DNA of 9,215 bases from an uncultured Planctomycetaceae bacterium. Its GTDB lineage: Bacteria > Planctomycetota > Planctomycetia > Pirellulales > Pirellulaceae. Shown here in pieces: positions 6,120-9,215 of the stretch (within the stretch, counting starts at the first letter, position 1; each line of letters begins with the position of its first letter). Under the pieces are notes generated by a model. That model was not told the DNA's origin. It did no database searches and saw only the letters and a list, made by a program, of their open reading frames with translations. Made by a program: the position numbers and the translations under genes. Location: the NCBI GenBank assembly GCA_937967755.1, contig CALBTA010000569.1:1-9215 (forward strand), in the 5' to 3' direction.

Positions 6120-8568
6120 GCGTCTCACCTGTGCCATTGCCCATTCATTGTTCATGTTGCCCGTCGCCACGGCTTCCGCCGGTGCAGACGATTCGCAAAG
6201 GGTAGATTTTGCCCGAGAGGTTCTGCCGATCCTGTCGAACAAATGTTTCGTTTGCCATGGCCCTGACGGCGAGGCGAAAGACGAACTGCGGCTCGATTCC
6301 TATGAAGCCGCTACCGCTGATCTCGGAGACCGGAAGGCGATTGATCCGGCGGAACTAAAGCACAGCGAACTCATTCATCGCATCGAATCAGCCGACGATC
6401 CGATGCCGCCGGAGGATGCTGAAAAGCAACTGACCGCAGCCGAGCGGGAGATTCTGAAACGTTGGGTGTTGCAAGGCGGCGAGTACGCTCTGCATTGGGC
6501 CTTCGTTCCCCCAGAAAAAAAGTTGCCCGCAGGGGGTGAGGAACTTAGCAAGGCAGCGACGATCGATGCGTTCGTCAAGCAACGATTGCGAGCGAAGGGC
6601 CTTTCACTTGCCCCGGCGGCCGACAAGGCAACGCTCGCCCGACGCGCAGCGCTGGTTCTGACGGGCCTTCCGCCAGAGCCGGACCAGTTGCAGGCGTTTC
6701 TAGCCGATGAGCGCGACGACGCCTACGAGCGATTTGTCGATCAACTACTTGCCAGCCCGAAGTACGGTGAACATCAAGCCCGTTACTGGCTGGACGCAGT
6801 TCGTTACGGCGATACCCACGGGTTGCACCTGGACAACCGCCGCGGCATCTACCCCTATCGCGATTGGGTGGTGCAAGCGCTCAATCGCAGCTTGCCGTTG
6901 GATGACTTCATCACCTGGCAGTTGGCGGGTGATTTGTTGCCCGAGCCAACGCTGCAGCAACGCGTGGCGACCGGTTTTGTGCGAATGAACCCGACGACCG
7001 CCGAAGGGGGTGCGATTCCGGCGGAGTTTCAGGCGAAGAATAATTTCGACCGCGTGGAAACGCTCGGCACAGTCTTCCTGGGGATGTCATTGACCTGCGC
7101 CCGCTGCCACACGCACAAGTACGACCCGATCACGCAGACCGAGTACTACCGCCTGATGGCGTTCTTCAACAGTACGTCGGAAAACGCGATGGACGGCAAC
7201 AAGTATGAATACGGACCGGTGATCAAAGCCCCGGCCAGTGTCGATGCTTGGAATCATTGGCAACAATTGCAGGCGAAAAAAACCGCGCGGTTGGACGAAG
7301 CCGGTAAGCGGTTCTCCGAGCCGGCAGAGCAGGAAGCAGCCGAGGCGAGAAAGTGGCAGCAGTCCGCTGCCGACGTACGACTCGCTATGGTTGCGCTCCC
7401 CGAAGGCCCCTTCGCCGGCAGCGATTTGCAAAAACAGGCGGCGGCGCTGGCGAGCGAAATTGCCGAAGCTCAGAAGTCGTTCACCAGCACGCTGGTCGCA
7501 ACGGAACTGGCCAAGCCGCGCGAAACGCGGCTGCTCACCCGGGGCGAATACGACTTGCCCACCGGCGACCCGCTCAGCCCGGGCGTGCTATCGGTGATGG
7601 GAGATTTGGCGGACGATGCTCCGCGAAACCGCCTAGGGCTGGCCCAATGGCTGACCGCGCGAGAGCACCCGTTGGTCGCTCGGGTTTTGGTCAACCGCAT
7701 TTGGCAGCGGACCTTCGGCGAAGGGCTGGTGCGCACGCCGGAGGACTTCGGCCTGCAAGGGCAGCAGCCGACGCATCCGAAACTGCTCGACTGGTTGGCG
7801 GTGGAACTGCACGTTAGCGGCTGGGACTTAAAGCATATGCTGCGGCTGATGGTGACTAGCGAAACGTTTCGCCAAAGCTCCGCCCGACGAAGCGACATCG
7901 ACGACCCCGAAAACCGTCTACTCGCCCGCGGCCCTTCGCACCGTCTTGATGCGGAGGTAATTCGCGACATCGGCCTGTGGGCCAGCGGACTGCTCGACCC
8001 GACGATGGGTGGCGAAGGGGTGAAGCCGTATCAGCCCAAGGGGTTGTGGAGTGCGCTGATGCACCCCGCCAGCAACACGAAGTTGTACGTGCCTGACACG
8101 GGCAACAAGCCGTACCGCCGCAGCCTGTACGTTTATTGGAAGCGGACCAGCCCGCACCCGATGATGACGCTGTTCGACGCACCCAGCCGCGAGTCGAGTT
8201 GCGTTCGCCGCTCGCGCACGAATACTTCGCTGCAATCGTTGGGTTTGCTGAATGAAACGCAGCGCATCGAAATGGCCCGTTCACTGGCGCAGCGGTTGTT
8301 GAAACAGCGTGAAACGGACGCTGAGCGGTTTGAACTGCTGTTCACACTGCTGGCGTCGCGACCGCCCACCGAGCAAGAGCAAACCGCCTGCGGCGCGCTG
8401 TTAGAAGCCATGCAAAAACGCTACGCCGCGGCGGAAGCAGATGCCACCGCGCTGCTATCCGTTGGCGAAGCACCCCGCGACGACAAACTTCCCACCGCCC
8501 AACACGCCGCCTGGACACAAGTCACCAGCGTGGTCCTGGCAAGCGACTTGGCGATATTGTTGTATTGA
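6118..8568 (+). CDS. PSCyt1-DUF1549-DUF1553 secreted cytochrome-like protein (816 aa)
   Basis: This is a second, divergently transcribed member of the family encoded at 2654-5071. Starting at ATG 6118 gives a Sec signal peptide (MRLTCAIAHSLFMLPVATASA, written here as residues 1-21 in two parts: hydrophobic core CAIAHSLFMLPV, then ATASA). The cytochrome domain has CFVCH at 43-47 and Met96 in PMPPED. DUF1549 carries ARYWLDAVRYGDTHG and a second haem motif, CARCH at 327-331, before THKYDPITQTEYY. A helical linker follows, then LLTRGEYDLPTGDPLSPG and DUF1553 from about residue 500 (LAQWLTAREHPLVARVLVNRIWQ). The C-terminus ends VLASDLAILLY where relatives usually have a NEF-like motif, as the 805-aa copy does. 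No DUF1501 gene follows within the window. The frame is open upstream to 6001, but that start would lack a signal peptide at the N-terminus. A weak GGAAG lies four bases before ATG. Confidence 0.93.
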   Translation: MRLTCAIAHSLFMLPVATASAGADDSQRVDFAREVLPILSNKCFVCHGPDGEAKDELRLDSYEAATADLGDRKAIDPAELKHSELIHRIESADDPMPPEDAEKQLTAAEREILKRWVLQGGEYALHWAFVPPEKKLPAGGEELSKAATIDAFVKQRLRAKGLSLAPAADKATLARRAALVLTGLPPEPDQLQAFLADERDDAYERFVDQLLASPKYGEHQARYWLDAVRYGDTHGLHLDNRRGIYPYRDWVVQALNRSLPLDDFITWQLAGDLLPEPTLQQRVATGFVRMNPTTAEGGAIPAEFQAKNNFDRVETLGTVFLGMSLTCARCHTHKYDPITQTEYYRLMAFFNSTSENAMDGNKYEYGPVIKAPASVDAWNHWQQLQAKKTARLDEAGKRFSEPAEQEAAEARKWQQSAADVRLAMVALPEGPFAGSDLQKQAAALASEIAEAQKSFTSTLVATELAKPRETRLLTRGEYDLPTGDPLSPGVLSVMGDLADDAPRNRLGLAQWLTAREHPLVARVLVNRIWQRTFGEGLVRTPEDFGLQGQQPTHPKLLDWLAVELHVSGWDLKHMLRLMVTSETFRQSSARRSDIDDPENRLLARGPSHRLDAEVIRDIGLWASGLLDPTMGGEGVKPYQPKGLWSALMHPASNTKLYVPDTGNKPYRRSLYVYWKRTSPHPMMTLFDAPSRESSCVRRSRTNTSLQSLGLLNETQRIEMARSLAQRLLKQRETDAERFELLFTLLASRPPTEQEQTACGALLEAMQKRYAAAEADATALLSVGEAPRDDKLPTAQHAAWTQVTSVVLASDLAILLY

Positions 8569-8581
8569 TATCCATCGTACT

Positions 8582-8654
8582 CGTCCTCGTCTTTTCGTCC
8601 TCGTCTTTTCGTACTCGATTCGATACGGTTGAACGCTTCATCGAGTACGAGAAG
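8582..8654. repeat. Left 73-bp flanking repeat of the four-helix-bundle cassette
   Basis: This segment aligns without gaps to 9114-9186, with about 61 of 73 positions identical and the first 23 bases exact. It begins with two tandem copies of a 14-bp unit, CGTCCTCGTCTTTT (8582-8595 and 8596-8609). It contains a 15-bp inverted repeat: 8605-8619 pairs with 8640-8654 (CTTTTCGTACTCGAT with ATCGAGTACGAGAAG, one G-T pair) around a 20-nt loop. It starts 13 bp after the stop of the 816-aa PSCyt gene, so its hairpin may also end that transcript. Confidence 0.85.
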
Positions 8655-8713
8655 TTTAGTACGAGCAAAAGTGTGACTAGACTGAATGCCTTCCCTCTTG
8701 AGGAATACCGACA

Positions 8714-9097
8714 ATGGACCCCAAGGCGCAACCCCGCTTTGATCATGAGCGCCTCCAGGTGTACGACTTGTCGCTTGACTTCGTCGCCTGGCTAACCGAT
8801 CTATTGACCGATGTATCCGAAAGCAATCGGCCAAACCTCAGAGAGACGATCAATCAAATTGACAGGGCAAGTACTTCGATCGTGCTAAACATCGCGGAAG
8901 GAAACGGACGCCGCGCCACGAAGCAGCGAGCCAAGTTTTTTGACGACGCCCGTGGGTCGGCAACCGAGGCGGCCGCGTGCTTGGACGTTTTGGTCGCTAA
9001 GAGAGCGACCCGTCGACAGCGCGTTGACGAGGGGAAGCATCTTCTGCTTAGAATAGTATCCATGTTGTCGAAATTGATCGAACGGTTTGACAGGTGA
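8714..9097 (+). CDS. Four-helix-bundle protein (S23/IVS-like family)
   Basis: This 127-aa, all-helical, basic protein belongs to the four-helix-bundle family first known from 23S rRNA intervening sequences and related to the Avd accessory protein of diversity-generating retroelements. Family marks are the early LQVYDLSLDFVAWL helix, the SIVLNIAEGNGRR motif at the end of the second helix, the KFFDDARGSATEAAACLDVL helix, and a final helix rich in leucine and isoleucine. Its molecular role is unknown; Avd-type relatives bind nucleic acid as pentamers, and the charge of this protein would fit RNA or DNA binding. ATG 8714 has a clear GAGGA site at 8700-8704, nine bases upstream. The gene lies between long direct repeats with strong hairpins, and shares no obvious function with the PSCyt gene upstream. 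No reverse transcriptase or template repeat of a retroelement is visible nearby. Confidence 0.88.
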   Translation: MDPKAQPRFDHERLQVYDLSLDFVAWLTDLLTDVSESNRPNLRETINQIDRASTSIVLNIAEGNGRRATKQRAKFFDDARGSATEAAACLDVLVAKRATRRQRVDEGKHLLLRIVSMLSKLIERFDR

Positions 9098-9113
9098 AAC
9101 AACTTTACAACAT

Positions 9114-9186
9114 CGTCCTCGTCTTTTCGTCCTCGTTTTCTCGTACTCGAACTGATACGGCTATACACTCCGTCGAGGACGAGAAG
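9114..9186. repeat. Right 73-bp flanking repeat of the four-helix-bundle cassette
   Basis: This is the partner of 8582-8654 in the same orientation. It starts 16 bp after the four-helix-bundle stop codon. The left arm 9133-9150 pairs with 9173-9190 for nearly 18 bp, with one A-G mismatch (9145/9178) and one G-T pair, around a 22-nt loop. The loops of the two copies differ more than the stems, but GATACGG is kept in both. It may terminate the four-helix-bundle transcript. Confidence 0.83.
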
Positions 9187-9192
9187 ACGATT

Positions 9193-9215
9193 ACGAGTAC
9201 GAGGACGAGCACGAG
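9193..9215. repeat. NACGAG hexamer run at the right window edge
   Basis: After ACGAG come TACGAG, GACGAG and CACGAG in direct succession, reaching the last base of the window. The array may continue beyond it. The run is purine-rich on the + strand and complementary to the CTCGTCCTCGT pyrimidine-rich start of the cassette. It is too short and has no spacers, so it is not a CRISPR array. Confidence 0.6.

Larger units (their letters stand above)
8573..9215. mobile_element. Putative repeat-bounded four-helix-bundle cassette (IVS-like), runs off the window
   Basis: The unit consists of a left 73-bp repeat, a gene for an S23-like four-helix-bundle protein, a right 73-bp repeat, and a terminal NACGAG hexamer run. 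The outer edges are complementary: CTCGTCCTCGT 8580-8590 is the reverse complement of ACGAGGACGAG 9199-9209. This arrangement recalls the intervening sequences found in some bacterial 23S rRNAs, which carry S23-family genes and have complementary ends, but no rRNA surrounds this copy. No transposase or reverse transcriptase is present, so mobility is inferred only from the architecture. The right boundary is not seen. Confidence 0.45.

Noticed and set aside
6120..6242. N-terminal extension of the LRR-VHL protein from ATG 6242
   Set aside because: It overlaps the signal peptide and haem motif of the divergent gene, and the strong AGGTGAG site points to ATG 6119 instead.
9193..9215. CRISPR array or VNTR suggested by the repeated CGAG units
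   Set aside because: Units are 6 bp, contiguous and without unique spacers; they fit the cassette flank better, and too few are visible for a VNTR call.
8573..9215. Diversity-generating retroelement, because the four-helix-bundle protein resembles Avd
   Set aside because: No reverse transcriptase, no template/variable repeat pair with adenine-specific differences and no target lectin-type gene are visible in the window.
8573..9215. True intervening sequence inside a 23S rRNA gene
   Set aside because: The flanking sequence on the left is the end of the PSCyt coding frame, with no rRNA on that side.

Overview
The window reads as chromosomal DNA of a planctomycete, most likely from the Pirellulales or a close relative. 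The evidence is the gene content: two large secreted proteins of the planctomycete-type cytochrome c (PSCyt1)/DUF1549/DUF1553 family, a Tat-exported DUF1501 protein, a planctomycete-style 24-residue leucine-rich-repeat protein, a free-standing four-helix-bundle (S23/IVS-like) gene, and a GC-rich composition. No species can be named from the sequence alone.

Layout. (1) 1-979, + strand: the 3' end of a TIGR02452-type poly(ADP-ribose) glycohydrolase gene, then a complete Nudix ADP-ribose pyrophosphatase gene. Together they could release ADP-ribose and break it down. (2) 980-1102: a convergent intergenic region packed with perfect hairpins. (3) 1103-6119, - strand, read right to left: a membrane-anchored LRR protein ending in a VHL beta-like domain, then a PSCyt1/DUF1549/DUF1553 protein (805 aa), then DUF1501. 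The gaps of 142 and 84 bp each carry a further hairpin of the same style. (4) 6118-8568, + strand: a second PSCyt1/DUF1549/DUF1553 protein (816 aa), divergent from the LRR-VHL gene; the preferred start codons of the two share one CATG. A good sigma70-like promoter lies just upstream of its start, inside the LRR-VHL reading frame. (5) 8569-9215: a four-helix-bundle gene between two 73-bp imperfect direct repeats, each of which folds into a long hairpin, ending in a run of NACGAG hexamers that continues to the window edge.

Functionally, the middle block looks like a cell-envelope module. It has two predicted di-haem exported proteins, a Tat-exported metalloenzyme-like DUF1501 protein (a common genomic partner of the PSCyt proteins), and an LRR/VHL-like protein that may be a binding scaffold. 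The real substrates of the PSCyt/DUF1501 families are unknown. The two most unusual items are the bacterial VHL-beta domain, which aligns without gaps to the human hydroxyproline-pocket region, and the repeat-bounded four-helix-bundle cassette, which resembles a 23S rRNA intervening sequence but lies outside any rRNA.
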